A DNA stretch of 64,000 bases from Porites lobata (taxonomy: Eukaryota > Cnidaria > Anthozoa > Scleractinia > Poritidae). The position numbers and the translations under genes were made by a program. Positions 1 to 11,485 of the stretch are shown piece by piece. How positions within the stretch are numbered: the first letter of the stretch is position 1; each line of letters opens with the position of its first letter. The notes under the pieces were generated by a model. The model searched no databases, was not told where the DNA came from, and saw nothing but the letters and a program-made list of their open reading frames with translations. Location of the stretch: the NCBI GenBank assembly GCA_942486035.1, contig CALNXK010000008.1, positions 3,301,001-3,365,000 on the forward strand. The letters are read 5' to 3'.

Positions 1-65
1 TTTCGTCATAAGCATACGACTAACTCATAGAAGCCGTGGCCGTATACATGAACAAAATGCAAACC

Positions 66-120
<55 letters not shown>

Positions 121-328
121 ATATTGAAAGAAATATCAGCCATCAAAAACTGCGAAATTGCTGTGTGGCAAAAAACTTCATGAGCCATACATTCTCTGTA
201 AAATTTCGAGTTTTCAGAAGAGAATTTCTACGAAACCATTAGGTGTATTGGGTTCAACTTTTCAGAGATAACTGAAACTATTATGCCCTTTCAGTATTCA
301 GCGTTTTTATTTTATTAGTGTCATCAGG

Positions 329-362
<34 letters not shown>

Positions 363-526
363 CAAAAAAAGAGTCGCCTCTAAATCAGTGTACATGTCCT
401 TTCTCCTTAACAGGGTAATAAATTCGAGGGCTTTATCCTAAAAAGGGTATGTATTTTAAGAATGTTTTGTCCTAAATAAGGTCAGGGTCTCAAACACCCA
501 ACGGCTCATCAATTGACAACTCCATA

Positions 527-680
527 ACATACCATAATGCTCTTTGTTCGTCAACCCAAACTCTTGCATAAGCATTGTTTTCAGTTTCTCTTGGAAGTTA
601 AAAAATGGCCCTAACAGAAACTGAAAACAATGCTTATGCAAAATTTTTGGGTGACGAACAAAGAGCACTATGGTATGTTG
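527..680. repeat. Short inverted repeat (hairpin)
   Basis: Two arms of about 75 bases, roughly 527-600 and 603-680, are near-perfect reverse complements with almost no loop. Each arm carries the motif GCTCTTTGTTCGTCA or its complement and a run reading GCATAAGCATTGTTTTCAG. The small open frames on both strands here come from this symmetry, not from a gene. It is probably a MITE remnant. Confidence 0.7.
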
Positions 681-1018
681 TAAGGTATTTTCTGGAGTGG
701 TCAAAACCCAAAATACATTGGTCGAGTACTCCCCGAGCTTATTGGTCACAGGATCCCCACATTTTAGTAGTTGGCATACCTGTGCTCACTTGTGCACGCG
801 AGGAGTTTGTACAGGCTTATTAAAATGGTGCGTTGGTGAGAAAGGCAAGATGCGATGTAACAACGACATAAAGCATGTTGTTAAAAAAACTCAGGATTGA
901 ATTTTCAAATAGAAACATAGATGAATTGCGCGAGTGCGCTTGTTAGAGATGTTAGCAGACAGTGCCGCGAAATAATTGCGCTGGCGGGAAGGTCGGAGAA
1001 TTCTGCAGATCAGAAATT

Positions 1019-1072
1019 ATGGCTGCTTTGTCACAGAGAGGTGTCGCCAAAACTGCAGGGAAGACGGCCCAG
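1019..1072 (+). other. Candidate isolated first coding exon
   Basis: An ATG in a CpG-rich stretch opens an 18-codon frame (it begins MAALSQRG) that runs exactly into a consensus donor, CAG followed by GTAAGAAA. It could be the first exon of a gene whose remainder is ACTMAP downstream. However, it ends in phase 0 while the ACTMAP exon at 2275 needs two bases from its predecessor, so at least one more exon would be required, and I could not find it. The peptide resembles nothing I recognise. Confidence 0.25.
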
Positions 1073-2274
1073 GTAAGAAACCGTGGATGGGATCTGCGGA
1101 TTCCATAGTGTAATGTAAATCTTGCAGAAGATCTTCGATAACTGGGCGTAAACGAAAATCGAGTTAATATCAAAGAACGTTGAGGACAAGTTCTTCGCTC
1201 AAGTTTGGTCAGTTTGTTCGTGCGGGAGATTGGAACTCCAGGAAAAGCCAGGCAATATGTACATACTGTGTCATAATATTCGTGTAATTTTCATACCCTC
1301 CAACTTGGAAATACTGGGATCATAAATCCGAAGGCGGCAGGGGTGGGGGCGGGGGGGAGGTGAACAGGCATAAGCCAGTGGCAGCTCCGAGGGCCACTTA
1401 TTTTTTTACCAGAACAGAGGCGGTGGAACATTTTTCCAAGTGTGGGGCTGACTACTGACTTGAAGTGTGGAGGTTCCTCCAACCCTACAAAACTATCTAA
1501 GGCCTGTGGGGGTAAGATGTCAAACTACTATATTTTGTTCTTGAGACGATGGTTGCCACTTAGTTGTTACCCAAGGACCTTGATCTGCCAACATCTGCCT
1601 TGTTTCCAACCTGATGATCCACAGGGAATGGAACATCACTCTGGGGATGAGGTTGCCTTGGTCATTAACCGGTCAAGTCGCCCAAAATCAGAGTTAAGTT
1701 TGTACATTATCCCAGTACATGTCACTCAATTCATTGACCTGTTTTGATTTGGAATTGGTATGTCTTAGAGTTGAAAGTAAACATGAGCCATTTCCTAGGC
1801 CCTGTTAGGGTAAAATTCCAACAAGCAACATGGCCTTGAAACCATGGCCTAGTTGTTCGAAGGCTGATTAGCGCTTACCCGGGCTTAAATTTAACCCGGG
1901 TCTCTTTTTCTTGTGTTCAAAAGCATTTCCTTGGAAAATTTTCTCTGTTATTTTTAAAGCTTCCTATAATCAACTTGTAGACAAAAAGAATTAAAACTGA
2001 AATGAATTTTAAGCTTCCATATCTGAATTCAAATCTTGCACTAACCCTGGGTTATCTTAACGCAGCTTCAAACAACTCGGCCCATAAAGCTAGATGAAAT
2101 TGTGACAAATGACGTAAAGAGGGGTTAAATACCGACAGGGACATGGCCTACTCTTCAAAACACAAGCTAAGGACATACATCCCCCTCTCTCCCCCCTAGG
2201 AGAGCCTCATTTCAGCTGCAAAATCTGTTATATCTTTGTGAAATGGAAACTTAATGTTAAGTTATCATTTTTAG
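1073..2274. other. Non-coding stretch with G-rich tract and a MITE
   Basis: No convincing exon was seen. The stretch holds a G-rich tract at about 1340-1360 (runs of 4, 5 and 7 G separated by single bases) and a family-A repeat at 1846-2084. The rest is unassigned and may be intron or intergenic. Confidence 0.5.
1846..2084 (+). repeat. Family-A palindromic MITE, copy 1
   Basis: This element of about 240 bp begins near AGTTGTTCGAAGGC and ends near CAAACAACTCGGCCC, so its ends are imperfect inverted repeats (GTTGTTCGAA against TTCAAACAAC). Inner motifs (TTAACCCGGG, ATCTGAATTCAAAT, CCCTGGGTTATCTTAA) recur in copies at 11.85, 21.9 and 22.1 kb. It is a non-autonomous DNA transposon by structure; the superfamily is not determined. 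Confidence 0.75.
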
Positions 2275-4252
2275 ATGTGGATTATCTGCCCTGAGCATGG
2301 CAGCAGAGTTGTTACAAAAACAAGATAACGATGGAGCATTATGTCCAATGGAGGAAACGCAAGAACTGGACAACTTACTGAAAATGGCACAGGCAAGAGG
2401 GTTTTCTTATCAGGGTGAAATGTATTCAGCAGAAAATCTTGCCAAACTTGCCAAGGAGTTTTATGGATTTGAATATTTAGTAACAAGAACTGCATTTGAA
2501 GATACCAGTGATAATTTTGTCATCTCTGAAGTGCTGAAGGGAAATGCTGTACTGATACCTTATGATGCAGATAAAAACCATGAACCGTGCTTGGAAAATG
2601 GCCACAGAGCACACTGGGCACTTATCACAGGTCAGTTCAAGAAATGGTTCAAAGTTATCCTTTCATTCCTCAGGGTTTGTACTCTTTAATGGGCTCTTCA
2701 AATTCCATGACTTTCCATAACATTTCTCATTACCTTTTGAACTTTTCCATGAAGTTCAACAAACAGTTGAACAGACACATACTCAATTGTCCACCAAAAT
2801 ATGTGCCATTTGCACTGTTTAATTACTCGTCTCCATTCTACATTGTCCTAATTGCTTTGACATCTGCAGTGACAATCTACCGAACATACAGTAACTTAAA
2901 TTTTCCATCACCTTCCATTAACAATTAAATTTCCTGACTTTTCAGGTTTCCCATGCAGATGAGAGATGTATTTGTTGCATTTTTCCTATCAAAGAGAACA
3001 GTTCATTGATTTTCTAAGGCTATCACACTTGATATGATACAGAAGAAAACTCTCTGGCAGCGTTGTTTATTAATCAATAAGACATATTATTATGTAGTCA
3101 AATTGTTCGGTTAAATCCATAAAAAATATTGACAAGTAACAACCTTTTGGACAAACAACTACACTTAATGCCCTTGGAGCATGTTTACTTAGTAATTCCC
3201 ATAAGCAGTGATACCTGTTTTGTATTTTGTTTTAAGTCATTTTATCCCTTTCACTGTAAAAATGGACATATAATAATATTATTTTCCTTTACCTTCAGAT
3301 CTGTGTATGAGATCCTGTTTCAAAATGGAAGGGCATATAGTAATAAAAAACTAACTATTTAAATACCCAGATCCCTTGTTGAAGAAGCTGAAGGCGAGAT
3401 CTTGTCAAATCCATTTTATGTGTGTGATTGCCTGTCAGGAATGTGACTGGCGATGAAGGAGCACATGCTCGAAATAAATCCTGAAAATAGCAGTGGTTTT
3501 TCAACTTGTTAAACAAGAAATTTGATAGAGTTGTTAAGTTTTCTCCACATCTAAAGCAGCAAACAACTATTTTGTTGTTGTTGTTCTTTGCAAACTACGT
3601 CACATTCAATGCAACAGTGTGTTTAAATTTAATTGTCATAGCGCGCGCTAAAAGCATCTAAGCTGAACACATCAACTTCTATGCGAGTACTCATTCAGTG
3701 AAAATATTTATTTGAACATACATGTAACAGAAGACTTTGCAAGAATTGAATATTGCACATGCTCTCAATCTAGCCAATCAAAAAATTGAATTTTCTTACT
3801 TCAGTGACCAGATCTTGCCTTTGGCTTCATCAACAAGAGATCTGGGTACGAGATTATATTGAAATAATTATATTAGCGACTTTTAATTATTATTATTATA
3901 ATTATAGTTTATATTATTACTTACAGGAATCCTTTGTGAACTAGATGGCAACAGTTTTGATTGGACAATGTGCAAGCAAGATGACAATATGCCCATGTTA
4001 TTTCATGCAAGTCCATCCTCTAAGTATATCTTACCACAAAATGGCAAGTTCCAAAATACTTACTTATGTGTAAAGCACGGCAAATCAAGGCATACAGCAG
4101 TATGGACACTAGAAAGTTTAAGACGTAGCAATGCAAACCTGTTTGAATTAGATCCATCTAAAGAAAGGCAAACAGGACAGTATCTTATTCCTGAAGAGGG
4201 ATTGCGTGAAGAACTTTGTGGGAAGGTAGTGGTTTTGTTTTCGAAAGCATAG
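2275..4252 (+). CDS. ACTMAP: Actin maturation protease (ACTMAP), 3' part
   Basis: Orthologue of human ACTMAP (C19orf54), the cysteine protease that removes the acetylated N-terminal residue of nascent actin in the cytosol. Two exons are visible: 2275-2630 and 3927-4252. The first starts after TTTTTAG and opens with the active-site motif CGL (Cys codon 2276-2278), aligned with CGLVALWMA of the human protein. Also conserved are QGEMYS, LIPYDAD and the histidine motif HRAHWALITG. The second exon holds the C-terminal domain (LCELDG, SNANLFELD, GLREELCGK). The junction keeps phase: one G before the intron joins GA after it. An AATAAA signal lies about 10 bases after the stop. The proline-rich N-terminus and start codon were not located, so the feature is 5'-partial. 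The family call is firm; the exon ends are inferred. Confidence 0.87.
2631..3926 (+). other. ACTMAP intron
   Basis: Intron between the two visible ACTMAP exons (GTCAGT donor, TTACAG acceptor). It is AT-rich with a short (TTA)n run near 3885-3910. The open frame reading through the donor to 2689 is intronic read-through. No nested gene was seen. Confidence 0.7.
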
Positions 4253-4260
4253 AAAACCAC

Positions 4261-4266
4261 TAATAA
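4261..4266 (+). terminator. Polyadenylation signal of ACTMAP
   Basis: AATAAA about 10 bases after the TAG stop of ACTMAP. This would give a very short 3' UTR unless another site is used downstream. Confidence 0.5.
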
Positions 4267-4267
4267 A

Positions 4268-6442
4268 GAATTTATTCAAGAAACACTGATACAGTTGCTG
4301 CTACTACTTACCTAGAAACAATGCGGTTTACAGGGACCATTTCAAATAATCAAGTATGATTACTTGGCTATATAAGGACGTGGCAACAGAATCAATAATA
4401 TATGTTTCCCCCTTGGAAGAAAAAAGTTCTATTCTTGAGAATGTTTTGCCAACAATTTTATTAACCTGCAGTAACTGAAAAATTCTTCCAGATTGTTCAA
4501 CTAGAAGTTACTAACATGGTTTTCTTGATCTACCAATAAATTATTATAAAACTATTCAGGAAATCTTCATATGCTGCACAGTCTACACTGAAGTGAACAA
4601 GTCAGTAAAAAGTAGTGACAACATAACACTTTGCCTATGAGTTTGATTATCTTGTCATAACTAAACATTAAAAGGTAACCAAATGGACATAATAACACTT
4701 ACTGGATTAATAATATTCCATTCTTTAACAAAGAAAATTTAAACAAAATATGGCAGTTGAATCCCAATAATAAATCCAACTGTAAGCAGAATGTAAACGG
4801 TAAGTAAAAATAGCCAGTTCTAGCTAAAACAAAGTTATTTCAAATGGGTCAATAGGGAATTACAAAATTAAATCAGGACTGTGTTACTGAGATTCAATTG
4901 TTGACAGAAACGTGAAAAAATGACTTGATTTAATTTTAATGTCTTTGAAATAGACCAGCTATTTCTTTTTAATAAATTTTTATCCCACTTTTATATTGTT
5001 AATATTTGAAATTTAACATTGCTTTGAATCATAACTTATCAATAAATTCCATCTGCTGGATAACATACACATTTTCTCATGGTACTTTAGGCCTTTTTGA
5101 GGGCATTATGTCTTTGAATGGGGCTTCATGTGAGCATTGAATGTGATAGTTTACTAATTTTTTAAGCATATGCTATGTTGGGTTCAGTCTCTGGTTACAT
5201 GGTACACTTTTGCCTACAAAATGTACCATTTTACCATGAGAAAAAAGATTTTTTGACAAAATTCACTCAGGTAATGCTAGGGTATATAAATATGTAACAT
5301 ACCTAAACCAGTAACAATGCTTTTTATGTCGTTTCTTATAAAGGAAAGAATTGACCCTTGAAAAAGCAAGCGCCACAAGTGCATTCCACAATCATGGAAA
5401 CAAGACCAACAATCTTTTTTCAATGCAATTTAGATTTTAACAAAAGCAAGCTTTTCTAAGGGGTGCCTTCCATTTGTCAGAACTAGATTGCAAGACAGTC
5501 ATGTTTTTTTTTTCATACTTGCTCCAGACCTTTTGTTTAACTGTTCGCATGCACTTGAATATGCAAAAAAGGGACTGTCTTCCAGTCTGTGTCAGAACTG
5601 ACCAGCCAGACCATTCCTGTTGTAATGAGAATCTCTCTTTTAATCAAAACTATCAAGCCAGATCAGTCAAATGCTAAACAGTATGCAAGAAGGAAATGCT
5701 TTTTATCAAAAACTCTTGAGAAAAGCCTAATTCCTTTTGAAAATGACTGGTCCAGCCATGGTTCGGCCGACCAGTTCTAACTTTGGGAAAGCACCCTAAA
5801 ATGGCAAGAGAAGACAATATTCACTTTCCTTAACCTGTGCTAAGTTTTTTGTTCAGCTGATCAATACCACAGCCCTGTTTTTCCAAACAAATGTTAATCC
5901 AGGACAGATGCTCAATAAATTATATTTGTGGATGATCTTTGAAAAACTGCTAAATAGACTTCGATGTAGACACCACTCTTGGTTTGGCTAACGACATGGC
6001 AAAAAAGACCAGGGTGCAAGTTGATGTAATGGGGGAGCTAGAAAAAGTCAGCTTTCTTACAAACTTTCTGGGGTTGCCTATTTAGATGTAGATAAAAGAT
6101 TTTGCAACATATCAAAAAGCAATATTGCCGTGCAGCATTGTGCACGCCTTGGCAAAAGCAAAAACAAAATAAAAAACAGGATTCTGAGAGCTGCTGATGT
6201 TAGGTGCCAAACCATTAAAAGCTTATGTCAACTTGCAAGTGACTTTCAGTGTGATTGGTGTAAAAAGAAGACATGAAAGAAGACCGCCTTAAAGACCTTC
6301 ACACCAAAAAGATTAAAAGGCCAAGGGAAAATCAGTTTGGTGAATTTTGCCATTGACAAGAAATGGTAGGTTTTAGTGTCATCTTGGACAATTTCTACTA
6401 CCTTATTGTTACAAAGACAGGGTGGAGAGGAAGCAAGAGGTT
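4268..6442. other. Intergenic region between ACTMAP and the bZIP gene
   Basis: AT-rich DNA without a convincing gene. It contains the family-B MITE at 5459-5799. At about 6040-6390 there is a stretch whose frames are broken by many stops, possibly an old pseudogene or the 3' UTR of the bZIP gene on the minus strand. Nothing else was recognised. Confidence 0.5.
5459..5799. repeat. Family-B MITE, copy 1
   Basis: An element of about 340 bp bounded by imperfect inverted ends: GGGTGCCTTCC at the left, GGGAAAGCACCC at the right. Internal motifs (GACCAGACCAT, TAATGAGAAT, TTTTAATCAAAACTATCAA, GGTTCGGCC) recur in the same order at 43.5-43.67 kb. Non-autonomous DNA transposon. Confidence 0.7.
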
Positions 6443-8032
6443 TTAGAATCCTTGTGTTTTGGTCTGGCTACAGACCCGTCTGTGAGCCACATTACAATAA
6501 TTATTCTTCAAGACCATTGTAGATGGGATATTCTCTTTGTTGATCAATCCAGACACCATATTGATGATGCCACGCCCCTTTTCACAAGCTCCAGTACTGG
6601 TAGCAATTTTGACAAGTATTTTCGTTGTTTTCTCCATTCTCTTGTGCCGTTCCACCAACATCTGTTCCTTTTCAGCCTTGCCTCTTATTAAAAGTTGTTC
6701 CCTCACCTTTTGCTTTCTGCGGAATTCTCTGCTACATTGCTTGTTTCTCTCTCTTCGTTTCCTCTTCTTTTCCTCTTGTTTTCGCTAATCACAAAAGGAG
6801 TAAAAGAAAAAAATAACGATGTGATTGTCTCTTTAGTCCTCTTGCAGAACTTTTCGTTTCATACTGTATCATAAGGTTTGCTGCTCCTGTTTCATGTAGA
6901 ACTGCTTTAATTTATAGGTCCTGGTTTTTACCTCTTTCAGTTAACAGTTTAACAAAGTTGACCTCGAGCTTCAAAATATACTTACTATTTCATCGTTTAA
7001 GTCATTTAACTCTTGACTTGTGTTTTCCACTGAAAATGCTTCTCCTGCTTGTAAACACTCCACTGTCAGCCCTCGTCCTGTTTCTACAACACTCTGTCCT
7101 GTCCAAACTGTGGAAACTCCAGGTTGTACAAGATTGCAACAACTGGCAGGTAATGGAGGCATAACGAAGGATGACGGCTCCATGAAAGGCCTAAAATGTT
7201 GGCAGTCATCGGTGCTACCCACAGTCGAGTAGTTATACGTGCCCTGAGGGGTAAATTCACTGCTCCCTGCTTCTTGCCAATGGTGGGTGCCCAAACCCGA
7301 TCCAATTTCATCTGAAGTAAGAACGGTTTAATACCAAAAAAACGAAATTAAAAACTAACTACACCGAAAAAAAAGCGCACTAAGGTTAAGGTGGTGTATT
7401 AAAACTGTAATATATTTTACTAAAATGATAACGATAACAAGTGTATCCGAATAAATGTAAGCATAAGCTTAATTTTCATCTATTTGTATCATGCTTTCGT
7501 TAATTAGCTCTGTCTTATGTCTCCAAAAAATCTTACCGAGGAGTTGCAGTATGTCCTTATTTTTGTTCAGGCGACTTGCTTCTAGTATTTCGTGGATTGA
7601 AGGATTGTGAGGGTCCAAATGATCCACATTGACCGAACTCACAGCTTCAGATAATGCTTGGCTTTCAAACCAACGGTCAAGTCCTGAGCCTTTTGGAAGA
7701 CTGAAAAAGAAATAAACAAGATGGCTTTCAACGAAGTGAACCTTCAAGCACACGTTTTTAACATCCTAAACGCTTCACCCCTAAAGAAACTGCAAGTACA
7801 AATAGTTTCTTTACCACTCATCGTCTTTGTTCACTTCCTGTTTGATCTGTAGGTTCATTGGCCAGTGTATGGAATTATCATTGGTCATTTCGTGGACAAT
7901 TTCGGCTGACGCTTCATCTCGCATCATGCAAACCTCCGGCTTCTTTGGCGAAGGTTTTGCATCGACTGCGTCCTGTGCCGTGTAGTTGACGAGTGACTGC
8001 ATTGAAGAAGGCAATGCTTCCTCGTTTTCCAT
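6443..8032 (-). CDS. Divergent bZIP transcription factor
   Basis: Four exons on the minus strand: 8032-7815, 7700-7537 (inner edge uncertain by 1 base), 7311-6986 and 6784-6443, giving about 349 residues. Phases join cleanly and every junction has GT/AG. The first 236 residues are acidic and Ser/Pro-rich and look like an activation region. The last exon opens with a basic region (residues about 237-262, KKRKRRERNK then CSREFRRKQK) that fits the bZIP signature N-x7-R-x9-L (Asn250, Arg258, Leu268) and resembles the RRERNK core of Fos/ATF3. The following heptad positions read L, K, R, T, I, so the leucine zipper is poor. Role inferred: nuclear DNA-binding protein, probably needing a partner. It is head-to-head with the gene at 8293. 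Orthology is not established. Confidence 0.72.
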
Positions 8033-8292
8033 GAAAGAACGATAACAAAAGCCCTAAAATTAGGCTTACAAAATTTCAAAAAGGATGCTGAAGATTCTCC
8101 GAAGTTTGCAGCTCTTCCACGCGGTCTCTGACGGTTGACTGACGTTGTTCATTTCAAATCAAAATACCCGCCTTCCGTGACGTCACGGATGGCGCGCAGC
8201 TGCTTAGTGTGGCGGGAAAGTAAAAGGTGACTGTTTGTTTACACTCAACATCGTAAACAACAGGACAAACAACAGGAATCCTTTCAAAAATA
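8033..8292. promoter_or_regulatory. Bidirectional promoter with palindromic CRE and E2F-type site
   Basis: The 260 bases between two divergent start codons hold a 14-base palindrome CCGTGACGTCACGG (8175-8188) centred on a perfect cAMP-response element TGACGTCA (8178-8185), and GGCGGGAAA (8211-8219), the reverse of an E2F site. No TATA box is obvious. The rightward start codon lies in AATAATGGCGGC, a YY1-like initiator motif seen in housekeeping promoters. Binding is inferred from sequence only. Confidence 0.65.
8175..8188. promoter_or_regulatory. Palindromic CRE
   Basis: CCGTGACGTCACGG, perfectly self-complementary and containing full-site TGACGTCA, the classical CREB/ATF bZIP target. It stands about 142 bases upstream of the leftward bZIP start codon and 104 bases upstream of the rightward start. 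Confidence 0.7.
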
Positions 8293-10758
8293 ATGGCGGC
8301 AGAAAAACACGGTTTAGCGAACATTCCCAGTGAGGATCAAAAAGTTGAAGACGACTACATAGATGAACTCATTCGTAAGTACCTCTACGAAGAAGAAGTG
8401 AACAGGTAAAGGATCTCTAAAAACTTGTGCTTGGTTTCTCGCCAAATTTGACCTTGAGAGGTCACGTAGAGAAAAACACCTCGGTGACAATTTTTGGTCT
8501 GTTGTGTACAGAGAAATTAATTTTTTTGCGGCTGTCTTTGGTGACTTTAATATTTTTGACATTTTTTAAACCACACTGAAACGTTTTCTTTCAGTCTGTA
8601 CGAAGACTACCATTTACCTCTGCTGGCTTCTCCTGAGGTTGACAAATGGCCAGAAGCAACTTTACCAGATTTCAGTTGCGGCCAAGATTTTTTGGTGCCA
8701 GAACTCCTTCAAATGGAAAACCTGTCTGACGATGTAGAACCGCAGGAAGAGTTGCTTTCCCTTTTGGAAGAAGTCATTACAGAGGATGAGAAGAAAAATA
8801 AAGGTAGGGAGTATTCGCCATCAAAGTGCGCGTGATCATTCTCGCTATTTTCCCGCGAACGCTGCCAGTCTTTGTACAATGGTGCGTAAAACCGAAATAC
8901 ATTATTCCTAACCTAGATGAACTGGATGTTAATGAATTTCTTTAATACATTACGTTCTTTCTATTATTTCAGGAATTTGTGAAACCGCCACGAGTAAAGA
9001 TTCATCTGAAGAGATCGCTGTCAAACCAGATAAAATCGTTACCAACAGTGGCACGAAACCAATAATTGATGAAACACAGTCCAAGAAAAAAAGGCCGGTC
9101 AGTAAATTTGTACACTTCCATAAAGTAAACTTCACCTACAATTAACCAATAGCCGGGGGACGGGTGTTGACGTCTCTAAAATCCACTTAGGGATGCATTC
9201 ATTCAATAGACTCACAATACGCCGGAGAGCAGAGGCCAGTGTTTGAGTGTTTTTCATTTTGCAGGATATGCAAATTCATTCTTTAAAAAAACTCAACCAG
9301 TTTAATCAAAGAGCTCAGCCTGTTCGGCAGAAATTCATGCTATGTGCTGCCATGTATTCCAAATAAGAAATGGCATTCAACATACTGTAAAATCCCACGT
9401 TAAAGCCCCCCCCGGTCTTAAGTCCCCCGGATATAAGCCCATCCATTTGCTAACAGACCGACAGTCTGATTTGCTAACAAAGATATTATTCCTGATATAA
9501 CCCCCCCCTAATCCCTCTGGTTTACAACCCCATCTAATGTATAAGTGAGTTCCACGAAAGATGGTTAAGTTTAATCCAGGATCAACCCAAATTTTAATAT
9601 TTAATGTTCTTGTCTAAGAACATGTTACCTTGGGCTTACAAAATAATGTTGTGTTTTAACTCCGAGATTCTGTGATGATAACATAGAATGTTAATCTAAG
9701 GAATGCATAGGAAGGTAAATACAAAAATGGAAGACATTTTTTAATCCTGGAGTAGCCCAAATCGGCCTTTCAGGAACCGGGGCCAGGGCTTTAACGTGGG
9801 ATTTTAGGGTACATTCAAAGCTAAAATTGATAATTGTGTTTTCCATACTAGTCTGAGTAATCCATACTCAGTGTTTTCCATACCAGTCTCATACTATGCC
9901 TAGTATGCCAGTCATGTTACACCAGGTTTTATGAGAGAGAGATTAAGTGTCAGTTGTTTGAGCTTCAGTCTCTATGGTGACAGTATCATTAGACAAGGAA
10001 CTTTTCTGGTGCATCACGGTTCCTCTCCACCCAAGTATATCATTGGGTACTGTTAAACAATGCTGGGTTAGCTGATGGACCAGCATCCCAGAAACTTCAT
10101 GTTACCCTTGGTATTAAGGAGTCTCTACTATTGTGGGTAACCTGTGGCTCCTGAGCAAATTTGACCTGATTTTGTTTTTCTTTCAGACTTGAAAATGAGG
10201 AAGGGATGGGGGAAATTTTAATGTTTGAGGCAGGAAATGGGCAAGGGAAGTCTAAAATTTCACTTTCTTTGTATAAGAATAGACCTCTTTCGCATGTATC
10301 TTTTGTTTTCCCAATGTGAGGTATGTGGTAGTACTCTAGAGAACTGCTTCTTTCAAATTTCATCGTATTTACATATATACATTTTGTGGTTCAATTTTAT
10401 CCTTGGTTTAAATATTATTTTCTTTTGTTTCAAACTCATTATCATACATTACCACAACATATATATCAAAGGGGAAAATTATGTCTTATTTATATATAAA
10501 ACAAAAGGGGAAAATTCCCCTGAGACCTTCACGGGGTAAACAAAACATACATAGACCTTTATAAGGGGAAAAAAAAACATACAAGCTAAAGAGGTGTTTA
10601 GGAATTGAGAAGGCAGCCCACTCCATTCAGGTGTTTATCAATGTATTTGTCATACTTTACAGAGCAAAACTCCAGTGGACAAGAAAGCTAAACGCCCCTG
10701 CAGATCACAGCCAATAATCATGAAGAGAAGAGCCAAACATCGGTTCATTGAGGAGTAA
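8293..10758 (+). CDS. Unidentified 180-residue acidic/basic protein
   Basis: Four exons: 8293-8405, 8595-8803, 8973-9097 and 10663-10758, all with GT/AG junctions and matching phases, making 180 residues. I do not recognise the family. The N-terminal two thirds are acidic and probably disordered or helical (DDYIDELIRKYLYEEE, then LLSLLEEVITEDE). The C-terminus is strongly basic (KKKRPSK, KKAKRP, IMKRRAKHR) and looks like a nuclear localisation or nucleic-acid contact segment, so a nuclear role is inferred. Intron 3 is long and carries a complete MITE (9383-9811). The gene shares its promoter with the bZIP gene. The clean exon structure supports a real gene; function is unknown. Confidence 0.68.
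9383..9811. repeat. MITE with 26-bp terminal inverted repeats
   Basis: Left end TACTGTAAAATCCCACGTTA and right end (reversed) TACCCTAAAATCCCACGTTA form inverted repeats of about 26 bases around 430 bases containing C-rich tracts. It is a non-autonomous DNA transposon in intron 3 of the 180-residue gene. A TA target duplication is possible but cannot be separated from the repeat ends. Confidence 0.75.
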
Positions 10759-11149
10759 TAAGCCTGTCTGTGAACATTTTCGAGAACAGTTTGAGAAATG
10801 AGTGTCAACAATCTTCAAGACAACGCCTCAATAAAAAAAAATATGTCTCTCTCAACCTCATTCACAAGGTTCTCTCCTACCAATCCCTGCTGAGGGATAG
10901 AGGGACAGTTAGGAGAACCCTGGGAACGAGGTTGCATCTCTCTGCCATAGCTTTCAATCACATTGTTGCATTCAGAGATGGTGATAAAATTTTTTCATTA
11001 TTTATTATAAGCATAATGTAAAGTATGGTATTTTCAAAACAGTATCTGGATATGACAGTTTTTAGCTACTCTTAATGTAATCCAACTATATCAAGATTTT
11101 TTCATAGTTGGACTTAAATCATACTAATTATTAATTAGCTTTTCGTGGT
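10759..11149. other. Downstream flank of the 180-residue gene
   Basis: Probably 3' UTR and intergenic DNA, with an AATAAA-containing A-rich run at about 10829-10840. The 83-codon frame at 10770-11021 shows no protein features I recognise. Confidence 0.4.
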
Positions 11150-11485
11150 TCAAAATAAACAGGCTATTTTTTTAATGACTCTGTAGTCATTATTAGGCAA
11201 TTTTTTGTCGTTACTTCTATCAATGTTATTCAAAGGATCTCTCACCATCTCTCCTGAAAGTAGGAAAAAAATTGTTGAATAATAGAAAGCCACTTTTTGC
11301 ATGATAATACCAAATTTTAATGTCTTTTCATAAGCAGCAGCGTCCTGAAGAACCCCAATCACCCTGCTCTCTCCACTGTCTAAAAGTACATTGGGGCAGA
11401 AGCTTATGACATTAACTTTTAACTGGGCTGCCTCAAGGCACGCCCAGTTCATAAAATGGGTTTTTCCTCCACAGAAAGATGAACA
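11150..11485 (-). CDS. Possible two-exon 3' end of an unidentified gene
   Basis: Two minus-strand blocks could be terminal coding exons: about 11485-11311 and 11253-11150. The first is open with a protein-like composition (FCGGKTHFMNWACLEAAQLK then VNVISFCPNV) and ends at a G|GTATTA donor. The second follows a strong TTTTTCCTACTTTCAG acceptor and ends KKIACLF stop. The junction keeps phase (G joins GA). I cannot name the protein and found no convincing upstream exon; a 60-codon open frame at 11602-11784 on the same strand might belong. It could be a pseudogene or chance. Confidence 0.35.
   Translation of the reverse strand, partial: CSSFCGGKTHFMNWACLEAAQLKVNVISFCPNVLLDSGESRVIGVLQDAAAYEKTLKFGIIMQKVAFYYSTIFFLLSGEMVRDPLNNIDRSNDKKLPNNDYRVIKKIACLF

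Noticed and set aside
605..900. Overlapping plus-strand frames beginning MALTETENN and MVCCKVFSG
   Set aside because: The first lies partly in an inverted repeat whose other arm gives the mirror frame on the minus strand, and neither frame has domain similarity or splice context.
1442..1747. 101-codon plus-strand frame upstream of ACTMAP
   Set aside because: No similarity to the ACTMAP N-terminus, composition like random sequence, and no splice junction joins it in phase to the exon at 2275.
10097..10539. Opposed 88- and 104-codon frames in an intron
   Set aside because: Low-complexity AT-rich translation inside intron 3 of the 180-residue gene, no family similarity.
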